A DNA stretch of 64,000 nucleotides from CAVUEG01 sp963740525 (GCA_963740525.1 CAVUEG010000006.1:62001-126000); one strand, 5' to 3'; positions 44,235-52,804 are shown, counted from the first letter of the stretch. Made by a program: numbers and translations. Notes: generated from the sequence alone by a model not told the origin.

Positions 44235-44975
44235 TCAGCCCCAGCGTGGGGTGCGGGACAGCAGCGCGGAGACGGCCACGACTCCGGCCGTGGACGTACG
44301 CAACACCGACGAACCCAGACGCACCGGGCTGATCCCGGCCGCCGAGAAGGCTTCGAGCTCGGCCTCCGAGATCCCACCCTCCGGGCCGACGACCACCACC
44401 ACCGTCCCCTCCGCAGGCACGTCGAGGTCGACGAGGGCGACGTCCGCGGACTCGTGCAGCAGCACCGCGAGGTCAGCTTCGGCGGCGAGGGTGACGACCT
44501 CCGGGGTCCCGGCCATCGCGGCCACCTCGGGAAACCAGGGTCGCCGAGCCTGCTTGGCGGCCTCGCGGGCGGTGCTCGCCCAGCGCGAGTGGCCCTTGGC
44601 GACGCGGTCGCCACGCCATTGCGCCACGCAGCGTTCTGCCGCCCAGGGCACGACCACGTCGACCCCGACCTCGGTCAGCATCTCGACCGCGAGCTCACCC
44701 CGGTCGCCCTTGGGGATGGCCTGGACGACGACGACGCGCGGCGTCTCCCGCGGCACGGTCGCCACGGAAAGGACGGCGCAGGTCATCATCGTCTTGGCGG
44801 TGCTGGCGACCTGGGCGGTCGCCCGGATGCCCGCGCCATCGGTGAGTACGACGAGCTCCCCCACTCGCGTGCGGCGTACGACGACCGCGTGGCGAGCCTC
44901 GTCTCCCGTCACCTCGACGGAGCCGCCGTCCGTGGCACCCTCCAGAGAGGGCACCCAGAAGACCGGAAGCGTCAC
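44235..44975 (-). CDS. rsmE: 16S rRNA (uracil-1498-N3)-methyltransferase
   Basis: SPOUT methyltransferase, 246 aa. Seen: N-terminal PUA-like part with EARHAVVVRRTRVGE, and the knot region VVVVVGPEGGISEAELEAF and RLGSSVLRTSTAGVVAVSALL, the SAM-binding trefoil signature. The GTG overlaps the dnaJ stop by four bases, the standard actinobacterial hrcA-dnaJ-rsmE order. Confidence 0.94.
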   Translation of the reverse strand: MTLPVFWVPSLEGATDGGSVEVTGDEARHAVVVRRTRVGELVVLTDGAGIRATAQVASTAKTMMTCAVLSVATVPRETPRVVVVQAIPKGDRGELAVEMLTEVGVDVVVPWAAERCVAQWRGDRVAKGHSRWASTAREAAKQARRPWFPEVAAMAGTPEVVTLAAEADLAVLLHESADVALVDLDVPAEGTVVVVVGPEGGISEAELEAFSAAGISPVRLGSSVLRTSTAGVVAVSALLSRTPRWG

Positions 44976-46141
44976 TTGAACGCGTCTCGCAGCCGGTTGA
45001 ACACCGACTTGTGCGGCTCGTGGATCGTCCCGTCAGGGGACTCCTCGTCCCGCAGCGCCGCGAGCTCCCGCAGCAGCTCCTCCTGGCGCTCGTCGAGCCG
45101 GGTGGGAGTCTCCACGACGATCCGCACCACCAGGTCTCCGCGGCCGGTGCCCCGCAGGCTCGGCACGCCCCTGCCACCGAGGGTCAGCTCGGTCCCGGAC
45201 TGGGTCCCCGGCTTGATCTCGAGGCTCACGGAGGTCTCGACCTCGGAGTCCTCCGCCGCGATGTCCGACTCGAGCGTCGCCAGGTCGATGGTCGTGCCGA
45301 GCGCCGCGGCCGTCATCGGCAGGGACACCTGGCAGAGCAGGTCGTTGCCCTGGCGGGTGAAGCGGGCGTGTGGCGCGACGTTGATCTCGACGTACAGGTC
45401 TCCGGCCGGACCGCCGCCGGGACCCACCTCGCCCTGCTCGGAGAGCTGGACCCGGGTGCCGTTGTCGACACCCGGCGGGATCTTGACGTTCAAGGTACGG
45501 CGGGACCGGACCCGCCCGTCGCCGGAGCACTCCCGGCAGGGCTCGGGGATGATCGTGCCGAAGCCGCGGCACGCCGCACAGGGACGCAGGGTGCGGATCT
45601 CTCCGAGGAACGACCGCTGCACCTGGTGCACCTCGCCGCGGCCCTGACAGGTCTCACAGGTCACCGGGCGGCTGCCCGCTGCGGCGCCGTCGCCGTGGCA
45701 GGCCGAGCACAGCACCGCGGTGTCCACCTTGAGCTCGCGTGTCACCCCGAAGGCGGCCTCCGCGAGCTCGATCTCGATCCGGATCAGCGCATCCTGCCCC
45801 CGACGCATCCGCGACCGCGGGCCACGTCCGGCCGAGGCAGCGCCGGCGTTGCCGCCGAAGAAGGCATCCATGATGTCGGTGAAGGAGAAGCCCTGGCCCT
45901 GGCCGAAACCGCCAGCACCTCCGCCACCGAACGGATCTCCTCCGAGGTCGTACATCCGGCGCTTCTCGGGGTCCGACAGCACCTCGTAGGCGCGGCTGAC
46001 CTCCTTGAACCGCTCCTGGGTCTCCGGGTCGGGGTTCACGTCAGGGTGAAGCTGACGAGCCAAGCGGCGGTAGGCCTTCTTGATCTCGTCGGCATCGGCG
46101 TCCTGGGAGATCCCGAGGATCTCGTAGGGGTCGTGACTCAC
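44972..46141 (-). CDS. dnaJ: Chaperone protein DnaJ
   Basis: Hsp40 cochaperone, 389 aa. J domain (YEILGISQDADADEIKKAYR with the HPD triad in QLHPDVNP), Gly/Phe-rich linker (FGGGGAGGFGQGQGFSF), zinc centre with four CxxCxGxG-type repeats (CSACHGDG, CETCQGRG, CAACRGFG, CRECSGDG) and the C-terminal substrate-binding domain. This second-type DnaJ is the one linked to HrcA, 18 bases downstream of its stop, and thus under CIRCE control. GTG start; upstream region belongs to hrcA. Confidence 0.96.
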   Translation of the reverse strand: MSHDPYEILGISQDADADEIKKAYRRLARQLHPDVNPDPETQERFKEVSRAYEVLSDPEKRRMYDLGGDPFGGGGAGGFGQGQGFSFTDIMDAFFGGNAGAASAGRGPRSRMRRGQDALIRIEIELAEAAFGVTRELKVDTAVLCSACHGDGAAAGSRPVTCETCQGRGEVHQVQRSFLGEIRTLRPCAACRGFGTIIPEPCRECSGDGRVRSRRTLNVKIPPGVDNGTRVQLSEQGEVGPGGGPAGDLYVEINVAPHARFTRQGNDLLCQVSLPMTAAALGTTIDLATLESDIAAEDSEVETSVSLEIKPGTQSGTELTLGGRGVPSLRGTGRGDLVVRIVVETPTRLDERQEELLRELAALRDEESPDGTIHEPHKSVFNRLRDAFK

Positions 46142-46159
46142 GTGTCTCTTCCGTCGTCG

Positions 46160-47182
46160 TTACTGGTCATCGAGGATCCGCGACACGTAGCGCGCCACAG
46201 CGCGCACCGCCGCCATCGTCCCCGGGTAGTCCATCCGTGTGGGACCCACGATCCCCAGCGTCGCGAGTCCCTCGTCACCGGGGCCGTAGCCCGTGGCGAC
46301 CACGGACGTGGCAGCCAGCTCCTGGTAGGGCCCCTCATGGCCGATCCGCACCGTCACCGTCTGCGGAGACGCCGCGTCACCGAGCAGCTTGAGCAGCACG
46401 ACGTGCTCCTCGAGCGCCTCGAGCATCGGCTTGATCGACGTGTCGAAGCCCTCACCGAACCGGGCGAGGTTGGCGGTGCCGCCCACGGCCACGCGCTCGT
46501 CGCTTCGGTGGTCGCTCATGGCATCCATCAGCGAGGCGACGAGTACGGCGACCGGGGCCCGCTGTCCGCGCTCGAACTCCGAGGGGAGCGCCTCGAGCCG
46601 GACCGCCGCATCGGCGAGTCGCTCGCCCACCACGGCCTGGTTGAGCCTGAGCCGGATCGCCGCCACGTCACCGGTGGCGAGCTCCTCGGGCAGCTCGACC
46701 ACCCGCTGCTCGACCCGCCCCGTGCTGAGGATCAGGACCACCAACATGCGGGTGGCGGATAGTGCCACCACCTCGACATGACGCACCGTCGAGCGCGAGA
46801 GCGTCGGGTACTGCACGATCGCGACCTGCCGGGTGAGCTGCGCGAGCAACCGCACGCTCCGTTGGACCACGTCGTCGAGGTCGATCGCACCCTCGAGCAG
46901 GGTGGCGATGGCGCGGCGTTCGGCTCCCGACAGCGGCTTCATCTGGCTGAGCCGGTCGACGAACATCCGGTAGCCCTTGTCGGTCGGGATCCGACCGGCG
47001 CTGGTGTGGGGCTGGGTGATCAGCCCCTCCTCCTCCAGGGCAGCCATGTCGTTGCGGACCGTGGCCGGGGAGACACCGAGGCGGTGCCTTTCCACGAGCG
47101 CCTTGGAGCCGACCGGCTCCTGGGTCGCGACATAGTCCTCGACGATGGCGCGAAGCACGTCGAGCTTGCGCTCCTCGACCAT
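46160..47182 (-). CDS. hrcA: Heat-inducible transcription repressor HrcA
   Basis: 340 aa. Winged-helix DNA-binding domain in the first 90 residues (QEPVGSKALVERHRLGVSPATVRNDMAALEEEGLI), then the GAF-like dimerisation core. AGGAGGTGA precedes the ATG at a good distance. A perfect CIRCE operator at 47250-47276 lies 67 bases upstream, so the gene represses its own operon with dnaJ and rsmE. Confidence 0.96.
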   Translation of the reverse strand: MVEERKLDVLRAIVEDYVATQEPVGSKALVERHRLGVSPATVRNDMAALEEEGLITQPHTSAGRIPTDKGYRMFVDRLSQMKPLSGAERRAIATLLEGAIDLDDVVQRSVRLLAQLTRQVAIVQYPTLSRSTVRHVEVVALSATRMLVVLILSTGRVEQRVVELPEELATGDVAAIRLRLNQAVVGERLADAAVRLEALPSEFERGQRAPVAVLVASLMDAMSDHRSDERVAVGGTANLARFGEGFDTSIKPMLEALEEHVVLLKLLGDAASPQTVTVRIGHEGPYQELAATSVVATGYGPGDEGLATLGIVGPTRMDYPGTMAAVRAVARYVSRILDDQ

Positions 47183-47210
47183 GCCGTCACCTCCTCGACC
47201 GGAACCCAGC

Positions 47211-47260
47211 CTGCACCCGTCGGAACCCGTCGGAACCCGTTGGCACCCGTTGGCACTCTG
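47211..47260. repeat. Decameric tandem repeat between hrcA and CIRCE
   Basis: Five adjoining 10-mers: CTGCACCCGT, CGGAACCCGT, CGGAACCCGT, TGGCACCCGT, TGGCACTCTG. They vary only in the first four positions, and the last merges with the left arm of the CIRCE. Confidence 0.75.
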
Positions 47261-47276
47261 CCTTGCTGAGTGCCAA
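47250..47276. promoter_or_regulatory. CIRCE operator of the hrcA-dnaJ operon
   Basis: TTGGCACTC-N9-GAGTGCCAA, with perfect arms, at 47250-47258 and 47268-47276. This is the HrcA operator. Confidence 0.93.
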
Positions 47277-47322
47277 GACTACCGGACCGGGCCAGCCTCG
47301 GACCGGTGCCTAGACTCCCCGC

Positions 47323-48255
47323 ATGGCGTTGACGAAGATCAGGCAGGACGAGGGCTTCGTCGAGATCGCGGACCGCTGTTGGGTGGCCCGGTACGGCTTC
47401 CTCGACGTCAACGTGTCGGTGGTCGCCGGCGAGCGTGGGTTGCTGGTCCTCGACACCCATGCCTCCGAGGCCGAGGCGCGACGGGTGCTCGACGACGTAC
47501 GCCGGATCCCGGCGCCGGGCGCGCGTGACGTCGTGGCGGTGGTCAACACCCACCAGCACTTCGACCACTGCTTCGGAAACATCGTCTTCGCCGAGGAGTT
47601 CACCACCGCCGATCTCGTCTGCCACGAGGCCGCCGCCTCGGAGATGGCGGCCGACGGTCCGCGGCTCCAGGCGCATGCCCGCACCCTTGCCGACGAACCC
47701 ACCTCCGCGAAGGACCGGACCCCCGAGGCCATCACCCGTCATCGCGACATCGCGGAAACCCGGCGGCTGGTGCCCACCCTGACCTTCTCGAGCGCCCGGG
47801 CCATCGACCTCGGCGACCGCATCGTCGAGCTCGTCCATCCCGGCCGTGGTCACACCGCCGGGGACATCGTCGCGATCGTGCCGGACGCGGACGTGTTGTT
47901 CGCCGGCGATCTGGTCGAGGAGTCCACCCTGCGCAACGGGATCCCCGGGTACGGCGACGACTGCTACCCGATCGACTGGCCGGTGGCGCTCGACCTCGTG
48001 ATCAGCCTGCTCACCGACGCCTCCGTGGTGGTCCCCGGGCACGGCCAGCCGGTCGACCAGGACTTCGTCCACGAGCAGCGCTCGGCGATCGGGACCGTCG
48101 CCGAGACGATCCGCGACCTCGCCGGACGCGGCATCCCCGTGACCGACGCGCTGGAAGCCGCCGAGTGGCCCTTCCCCCGCGCCGAGCTGACGCAGGCCGT
48201 ACGGCGCGGCTACGAGCAGCTTCCCCGCTCCGGCCGACGACTGCCGCTCATCTGA
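47323..48255 (+). CDS. MBL-fold metallo-hydrolase
   Basis: 310 aa. The metal motif THQHFDH (76-82; HxHxDH) is followed by HPGRGHTAGDI and FAGDLVEE with the third His and bridging Asp, and a terminal VVPGHGQP. Divergent from hrcA and sharing its upstream region with the CIRCE. The protein has no signal peptide. Substrate unknown; could be a hydrolase for thioesters or lactones. Confidence 0.88.
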   Translation: MALTKIRQDEGFVEIADRCWVARYGFLDVNVSVVAGERGLLVLDTHASEAEARRVLDDVRRIPAPGARDVVAVVNTHQHFDHCFGNIVFAEEFTTADLVCHEAAASEMAADGPRLQAHARTLADEPTSAKDRTPEAITRHRDIAETRRLVPTLTFSSARAIDLGDRIVELVHPGRGHTAGDIVAIVPDADVLFAGDLVEESTLRNGIPGYGDDCYPIDWPVALDLVISLLTDASVVVPGHGQPVDQDFVHEQRSAIGTVAETIRDLAGRGIPVTDALEAAEWPFPRAELTQAVRRGYEQLPRSGRRLPLI

Positions 48256-48265
48256 GGAGCAGGGC

Positions 48266-48673
48266 TCAGCCGGCCGACCGGTCGCGGCGCGAGGTCCCAC
48301 AGCCGCTGGCCATCCGGCTCAGGAACCACAGTCCCAAGAGGGCGAACAGGATGAACGGCAGCTTGGTGATCACGGTGAAGACGCCGGCGACCACCAGCAA
48401 CGGCACCAGCAGGGCAGGGAACGGCCGCCAGCCACGTCGTTGCCCATGCCCGCGCTCGGAACGCCCCACCCGTGCGGGGGTGCGAGACGTGCCACCACCG
48501 GGGAGGTCGGCGAAGACGGGTCGGAGGTCGCGGTGGGTCAGCGCCGTGGCCACCCGGCCTGCGCGCTCGTCGAACTCCTCCTTGGTCAGCCGGCCCGCCA
48601 CGTAGTGGTCCCCCAGCGCCGTCACCGCGGCATCGCGCTCGGCGTCTCCGATGCGGATCGCGTCGTTGCTCAT
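48266..48673 (-). CDS. DUF1707 SHOCT-like domain membrane protein
   Basis: 135 aa. N-terminal DUF1707 (IRIGDAERDAAVTALGDHYVAGRLTKEEFDER) followed by a basic linker and one or two hydrophobic segments (FPALLVPLLVVAGVFTVI, FILFALLGLWFLSRM). The ATG overlaps the PadR stop (ATGA), so both are regulated together. Actinobacterial DUF1707 proteins often sit next to PadR regulators. Function unknown. Confidence 0.85.
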   Translation of the reverse strand: MSNDAIRIGDAERDAAVTALGDHYVAGRLTKEEFDERAGRVATALTHRDLRPVFADLPGGGTSRTPARVGRSERGHGQRRGWRPFPALLVPLLVVAGVFTVITKLPFILFALLGLWFLSRMASGCGTSRRDRSAG

Positions 48674-49263
48674 TCCTCGTCCCCTTCCGCGAGCAGGCCG
48701 TAGAGCCTGCGCCGGGTATCGGCCAGGATCGTGGCCGCCTCCGCCTGCTGCTGTGCCGTTCCGGAGATCATGATCTGCCAGACACCGCTCATCACCTGTC
48801 CGATGACCGTCTTCATGCCACCTTCCTCGGCGGCGTCGCCCGCCTCGTCGAAGGGCTCCCACACTGCGGCCATCTCGTCGGGGTGATCGGCGACATAGTC
48901 CTCCCCCTCGCCGGTGAGCCGCAAGGTACGTCGGCCCTCGACGGCGTCGCCCTCGACCAGACCCTCGTCCTCGAGCTGGCTGATCGTCGGGTAGACCGAC
49001 CCCGGGCTCGGCTTCCATCCCCCGTGGCTTCGAGCGGCGATCTGCTGGATCACCTGGTAGCCGTTCATGGGCTCCACCGCGAGCACGTCGAGCACCGCCG
49101 CCCGCACGTCGCCACGGCGGACCCGCGGCCCCCGGGGTCCTCCCGAGGCCCGCTGTTGCTGCTGCTGACCCTGGGTCAGCCCGATCAGTCCGGCGATCCA
49201 CGGCGGGGGCCCGCCACCCCACGGAGCGTGTCGCCCTGCCTCGTGTCCCCAGCCGTGTCCCAT
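48670..49263 (-). CDS. PadR-family transcriptional regulator
   Basis: 197 aa. A Gly/Pro/Gln-rich N-terminus (about 1-45) is followed by the PadR winged helix (AVLDVLAVEPMNGYQVIQQI, GSVYPTISQLEDEGLV, GRRTLRLTGEGED) and a C-terminal helical Vir_act-like domain. The ATG at 49263 was preferred over longer forms crossing the operator. A 16-nt perfect inverted repeat with TATCGCGA cores lies 53 bases upstream and is probably its own operator. Ligand unknown. Confidence 0.88.
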   Translation of the reverse strand: MGHGWGHEAGRHAPWGGGPPPWIAGLIGLTQGQQQQQRASGGPRGPRVRRGDVRAAVLDVLAVEPMNGYQVIQQIAARSHGGWKPSPGSVYPTISQLEDEGLVEGDAVEGRRTLRLTGEGEDYVADHPDEMAAVWEPFDEAGDAAEEGGMKTVIGQVMSGVWQIMISGTAQQQAEAATILADTRRRLYGLLAEGDEE

Positions 49264-49316
49264 CCGAACCACTCCCTGTGCTCCGGTCGGTGCTGTCGGC
49301 TCCAGGCGGAGCTCGA

Positions 49317-49359
49317 GCGACCGGTCGCGATAGGTTGACGATATATCGCGACCGGTCGC
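49317..49359. promoter_or_regulatory. Inverted repeat, probable PadR operator
   Basis: GCGACCGGTCGCGATA (49317-49332) is mirrored exactly as TATCGCGACCGGTCGC (49344-49359), with an 11-nt spacer containing TTGAC. The TATCGCGA-type core is typical of PadR operators. It lies between the PadR gene and the divergent DUF3097 gene. Confidence 0.8.
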
Positions 49360-49430
49360 CGGGCAAGGACTTTCCGCGCTCGGCCGCGCGCCACCGCTGC
49401 ACTTCCCCCTCGGACTCCTACCGTGGACCG

Positions 49431-50297
49431 GTGACTCCCCCACCCACCCCCGGAGACCGGTACGGCAGCGACGTCCTGAACAGCGACTGGCGCGCCCCGC
49501 GACGCGGCCGCGCCATCGAGATCGAGACCGAGGTCGGGCTGGTGGTCGAGGAGGTGACCACCGACTGGTGCGGCGAGATCGTCGCGATCGATCGCGACCT
49601 GCACACGGTGACGCTGGAGGACCGCCGCCAGAAGCGACGTACGTTCCCGCTCGGCCCCGGTTTCCTGCTCGAGGGTGCGCCGGTGATCCTCACGCCCCCC
49701 TCACGCCAGGGACCCACCGCCAAGACGCACACCGCGTCAGGATCGGTCGCGGTTCCCGGCAGCCGGGCCCGGGTCGCCAGGGCCAGCCGGATCTTCGTGG
49801 AGGGGCGCCACGACGCCGAGCTCGTCGAGAAGGTCTGGGGCGACGACCTGCGGATCGAGGGTGTCGTCGTGGAGTACCTCGAGGGCATCGACGACCTCGC
49901 CGAGCACCTGGCCGACTTCCGGCCGGGTCCCGAGCGCAGGGTCGGGGTGCTCGTCGACCACCTGGTGGCCGGCTCGAAGGAGAGCAGGATCGCCCAGTCC
50001 GTGGCCCGCGGTCCGCTGGGCCGGCACGTGCTCATCGTGGGCCACCCGTTCGTCGACATCTGGCAGGCGGTCCGCCCGGACCGGCTCGGGATGAAGTCCT
50101 GGCCGACGATCCCCCGCACCATCGAGTGGAAGCACGGCGTCTGCCAGCACCGGGGCTGGCCGCACCGCGACCAGGCCGACATCGCGCGGGCCTGGAAGCA
50201 CATCCTGTCCAAGGTCTCGTCGTACGCCGACCTCGAACCCGCCCTCCTGGGCCGGGTCGAGGAGCTCATCGACTTCGTGACCGAGGGTGGGGGCTGA
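49431..50297 (+). CDS. DUF3097 family protein
   Basis: 288 aa. Matches the actinobacterial DUF3097 layout: an N-terminal beta domain (VVEEVTTDWCGEIVAIDRDLHTVTLEDR), then a TOPRIM-like half with RIFVEGRHDAELVEKVWGDDLR and GVLVDHLVAGSKESR, where Glu and Asp residues resemble a metal site. Found near hemW/hrcA in related genomes. The GTG at 49431 lies at the expected domain start. Nuclease or ligase-like activity is inferred from the fold only. Confidence 0.85.
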   Translation: MTPPPTPGDRYGSDVLNSDWRAPRRGRAIEIETEVGLVVEEVTTDWCGEIVAIDRDLHTVTLEDRRQKRRTFPLGPGFLLEGAPVILTPPSRQGPTAKTHTASGSVAVPGSRARVARASRIFVEGRHDAELVEKVWGDDLRIEGVVVEYLEGIDDLAEHLADFRPGPERRVGVLVDHLVAGSKESRIAQSVARGPLGRHVLIVGHPFVDIWQAVRPDRLGMKSWPTIPRTIEWKHGVCQHRGWPHRDQADIARAWKHILSKVSSYADLEPALLGRVEELIDFVTEGGG

Positions 50298-50313
50298 GCC
50301 TCCGGGACGCACA

Positions 50314-50352
50314 ACGTCGCGGCCCCGGATCAGGTGACCCGGTCCGCGACGT
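50314..50352. terminator. Hairpin between DUF3097 and the DVEGH peptide gene
   Basis: ACGTCGCGG (50314-50322) pairs with CCGCGACGT (50344-50352). The convergent position makes it a candidate bidirectional terminator. Confidence 0.5.
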
Positions 50353-50381
50353 CCCGCGGCAGCGCAGTGAGAGCGCTGCCC

Positions 50382-50555
50382 CTACCGCTCGACGTCGAGG
50401 TCGTGGCGCGGCTGGACGTGACCTTCCACGTCCTCTTCCTCAGGCGCCGCCAGGATGACCCGGTGCCCCTCGACGTCCTGCTCCATGTCCCGGATGAAGA
50501 TGTGGCCGTCGACGTCCGTCTCCGGCGTCTCGACCTCGTTGCCCTGCTCGCTCAT
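50382..50555 (-). CDS. Small acidic peptide with three DV(D/E)GH repeats
   Basis: 57 aa. D14-V-D-G-H18, D27-V-E-G-H31 and D42-V-E-G-H46 are spaced 13 and 15 residues apart, each preceded by Glu-rich sequence; the C-terminus adds HDLDVER. No signal peptide, Cys or membrane segment. GGGAGG precedes the ATG by seven bases. It lies 110 bases downstream of a cytoplasmic subtilase on the same strand, so it could be that protease's substrate or a peptide precursor. I know of repeated [D/E]VEGH motifs in small actinobacterial peptides but cannot name the function. Confidence 0.7.
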   Translation of the reverse strand: MSEQGNEVETPETDVDGHIFIRDMEQDVEGHRVILAAPEEEDVEGHVQPRHDLDVER

Positions 50556-50665
50556 GGTTGCCTCCCTGATCGTCTCGGACCGCCTGTCCGTGAGCACCAC
50601 TCTGCTCCTCCTGGCGCCGGAGTTCTGTCTTGTTGCTGACACAACTCTCCTGATTTGCGTGGAAC

Positions 50666-51487
50666 TCAGGAAGGGTGGGGCAGGCTGTTGTCGCTGATGG
50701 CCTGGAGCACCGCCTTGATCTGGAACGGCGTGAGCTGCGGATGCTTGCCGAGGAGCAGCGCGACCAAGCCGGTCACGTGCGGCGCGGCGAAGCTGTTGCC
50801 GGTCGCGACCATCGACGAACCGCCCGACCACGCCACGTCGACGTCGATCCCACGGGCGCCGAACTCCACCGGCGGACGCGGGTTGTAGGCGATCGCGGCC
50901 GGGTCGTCGCCGGGCCGTGCCGCCACCGAGATCACCGAGGCGTACTGCGAGGGGTACGTCGGTCCCGGAAGGTTGTTGGCGGCACAGACCAGCACGGTGT
51001 TGCGGAAGTACGCCGTGTCCGCCACCTCGTGGAGCGGCCCGAAGAGCGCCTCGCTCTTGCTCGACAGGGAAAGGTTCGCCACCTGGATGCCGTGCTCGAC
51101 CGCCCACTGGATCCCCGCGAGGAAGAGCGCGCCGCGGCCCTTGAGGTTGGGCCCGAGCACCCGCACGCTCCAGATCTCCGCGTCGGGGGCGAGTTCCCGG
51201 ATGATCGCGGCGCAGGCCGTCCCGTGCCCGACCAGGTCCTCGTGCGGCCCCTCCTCGAAGCGGTGCCCGTCCTCGGCCCCCTGGTCGGCGACCACCGCGA
51301 CGGATCCGGCCACGCCGCCCACGCGCGGGTGGGCGGCGTCGACGCCGCTGTCGATCACCGCCACACGGACCCCGGCGCCGGTCGACCCGCCGAAGGCCCA
51401 GGCGCGCGCATCGCCCAGCGGGAGCGCTGGAAGCCGGGGCAGGTGGTCGCCGTCGAAGGCCGCGGACCACTCCGGGAGTGGGCTCAT
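50666..51487 (-). CDS. S8 (subtilisin) family serine protease, apparently cytoplasmic
   Basis: 273 aa with the full catalytic triad: D46 (VAVIDSGVD), H88 (DLVGHGTACAA) and S232 (TGNSFAAPHVTG); an oxyanion Asn is expected near 171 (CAANN). There is no signal peptide and almost no propeptide, unlike secreted subtilisins. The ATG overlaps the GAF-protein stop by four bases. The small DVEGH peptide gene follows. Subtilases without export signals act in intracellular processing, for example of peptide precursors. Confidence 0.88.
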   Translation of the reverse strand: MSPLPEWSAAFDGDHLPRLPALPLGDARAWAFGGSTGAGVRVAVIDSGVDAAHPRVGGVAGSVAVVADQGAEDGHRFEEGPHEDLVGHGTACAAIIRELAPDAEIWSVRVLGPNLKGRGALFLAGIQWAVEHGIQVANLSLSSKSEALFGPLHEVADTAYFRNTVLVCAANNLPGPTYPSQYASVISVAARPGDDPAAIAYNPRPPVEFGARGIDVDVAWSGGSSMVATGNSFAAPHVTGLVALLLGKHPQLTPFQIKAVLQAISDNSLPHPS

Positions 51488-52050
51488 CGCACGTCGGCGG
51501 CGTACGCCGTGACCGCGGCCAGCACCTGCTCGGCCAGGACCCGGCCGGCGTCACCGGAGCGGTTGAGCTGTCCCACGAGCTCGTCGAGCCGCGTGCCGCC
51601 GGGCTGTTCGCGACGCTGCTGCAGACCCACGATCACGGCGAGCTGTGAGGCGAGCGTGCCCAGCACGGCGAGCGTCCAGTCCGCTGCCTTGTCGACGGTG
51701 GGGTCGAGCACCTCGAGCACGCCGACCACCTCTCCCTCCGCGGACATCAGCGGGGCCGCGAGCACGCTGGTCGGGACGTAGCGCGTGGACTCGGCGATGT
51801 CGCGGGCGAACCGGGCGTCGTCACCGACGTCGCGGACCGCGATCGGCTGCCCCGACATGGCCGCCCAGCCCGCGATTCCCCTGCCGACCGGGATCGTGAC
51901 CCCGGTGATCTCCTGAGCGCCTGCCCCGTCGGCGGCGACGAACTCCAACGTGCCCCCGTCCGCGTCGACCAGGGCGCACGAACAGGCCGCGGCCCCGAAG
52001 AGGGAGCGGATCGCCGCCACGGAGGTGAGTAGCTCGGGATCGGGTGCCAC
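51484..52050 (-). CDS. GAF-domain protein
   Basis: 188 aa, a single GAF domain (about 5-150; VTIPVGRGIAGWAAMSGQPIAVRDVGDDARFARD and VLAAPLMSAEGEVVGVLEVL) plus a C-terminal helix. No output domain. The GTG at 52050 has AAGGAG six to seven bases upstream. It is translationally coupled to the subtilase, and divergent from the Crp-type gene across 85 bases. GAF domains bind small molecules such as cyclic nucleotides; the ligand here is unknown. Confidence 0.85.
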   Translation of the reverse strand: MAPDPELLTSVAAIRSLFGAAACSCALVDADGGTLEFVAADGAGAQEITGVTIPVGRGIAGWAAMSGQPIAVRDVGDDARFARDIAESTRYVPTSVLAAPLMSAEGEVVGVLEVLDPTVDKAADWTLAVLGTLASQLAVIVGLQQRREQPGGTRLDELVGQLNRSGDAGRVLAEQVLAAVTAYAADVR

Positions 52051-52135
52051 GCTGACTCCTTGCGGTGGGCCGGGAGGTCGGGACTCGCATCCTAGGTGCG
52101 GGGAGGTTCCCCGCACAGATGCTTGACTGACTCCC

Positions 52136-52804
52136 ATGGAGTGGCCCCTGCTCGCGTCCCTGGCTGAGGACGAGCGCCGTCGCGTGTTGGCCGACGCCCG
52201 TCGGCGGACGTTCGCCCGGGGTGAGGTGCTGGTGCACGAGGGGGATCCCGCCGACAGCCTGCACCTGGTCGGCGCGGGGCGGCTCGCCGTACGCGTCTCG
52301 ACGGCTGCGGGCGACACCGCGATGCTCAACGTGCTCGGTCGGGGGGACTTCTTCGGCGAGGTGTCACTGCTCGACGGACAGGTCGCCGTCCGCACCGCCA
52401 CGGTGGTCGCCCTGGAGCCCGCAGAGACCCTCAGCATCAGCGCGGACCGGTTCCGCGAGCTGCGGGAGGCCCACCCGGCCGCTCAGCAGCTGGTGCTGGC
52501 ACTGATGGCGCGGCGCGTCGAGGAGCTCTCGGTCCGCCTGCTGGAGGCGTTGTACGACGGGCTCGACCGGCGCGTGCACCGCCGCCTGGCAGAGCTGGCC
52601 ACCCTGTACGCCGACGCCACGCCGGGCGCGACCCGCGTCGTGGTCCCGTTGACCCAGGAGCACCTGTCAGAGCTCGTCGGAGGGACCCGTCCGTCGGTCA
52701 ACCAGGTGCTTCAGCGGCTCGCCGAGCAGGGAGTCGTGGAGCTCGGCCGTGGCCGCATCACCGTGATCGACCGGGCGGGCCTGGCCCGCAAGGCCGGTCG
52801 CTGA
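52136..52804 (+). CDS. Crp/Fnr-family transcriptional regulator
   Basis: 222 aa. Cyclic-nucleotide-binding domain (about 10-125) with the phosphate-binding cassette FFGEVSLLDGQVAVRTATV, including the conserved Glu and Arg-Thr-Ala, and a C-terminal HTH_Crp (QEHLSELVGGTRPSVNQVLQRL, about 180-200). The cassette suggests real cNMP binding. The gene is divergent from the GAF-subtilase operon and is a candidate for its regulation. Confidence 0.9.
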   Translation: MEWPLLASLAEDERRRVLADARRRTFARGEVLVHEGDPADSLHLVGAGRLAVRVSTAAGDTAMLNVLGRGDFFGEVSLLDGQVAVRTATVVALEPAETLSISADRFRELREAHPAAQQLVLALMARRVEELSVRLLEALYDGLDRRVHRRLAELATLYADATPGATRVVVPLTQEHLSELVGGTRPSVNQVLQRLAEQGVVELGRGRITVIDRAGLARKAGR

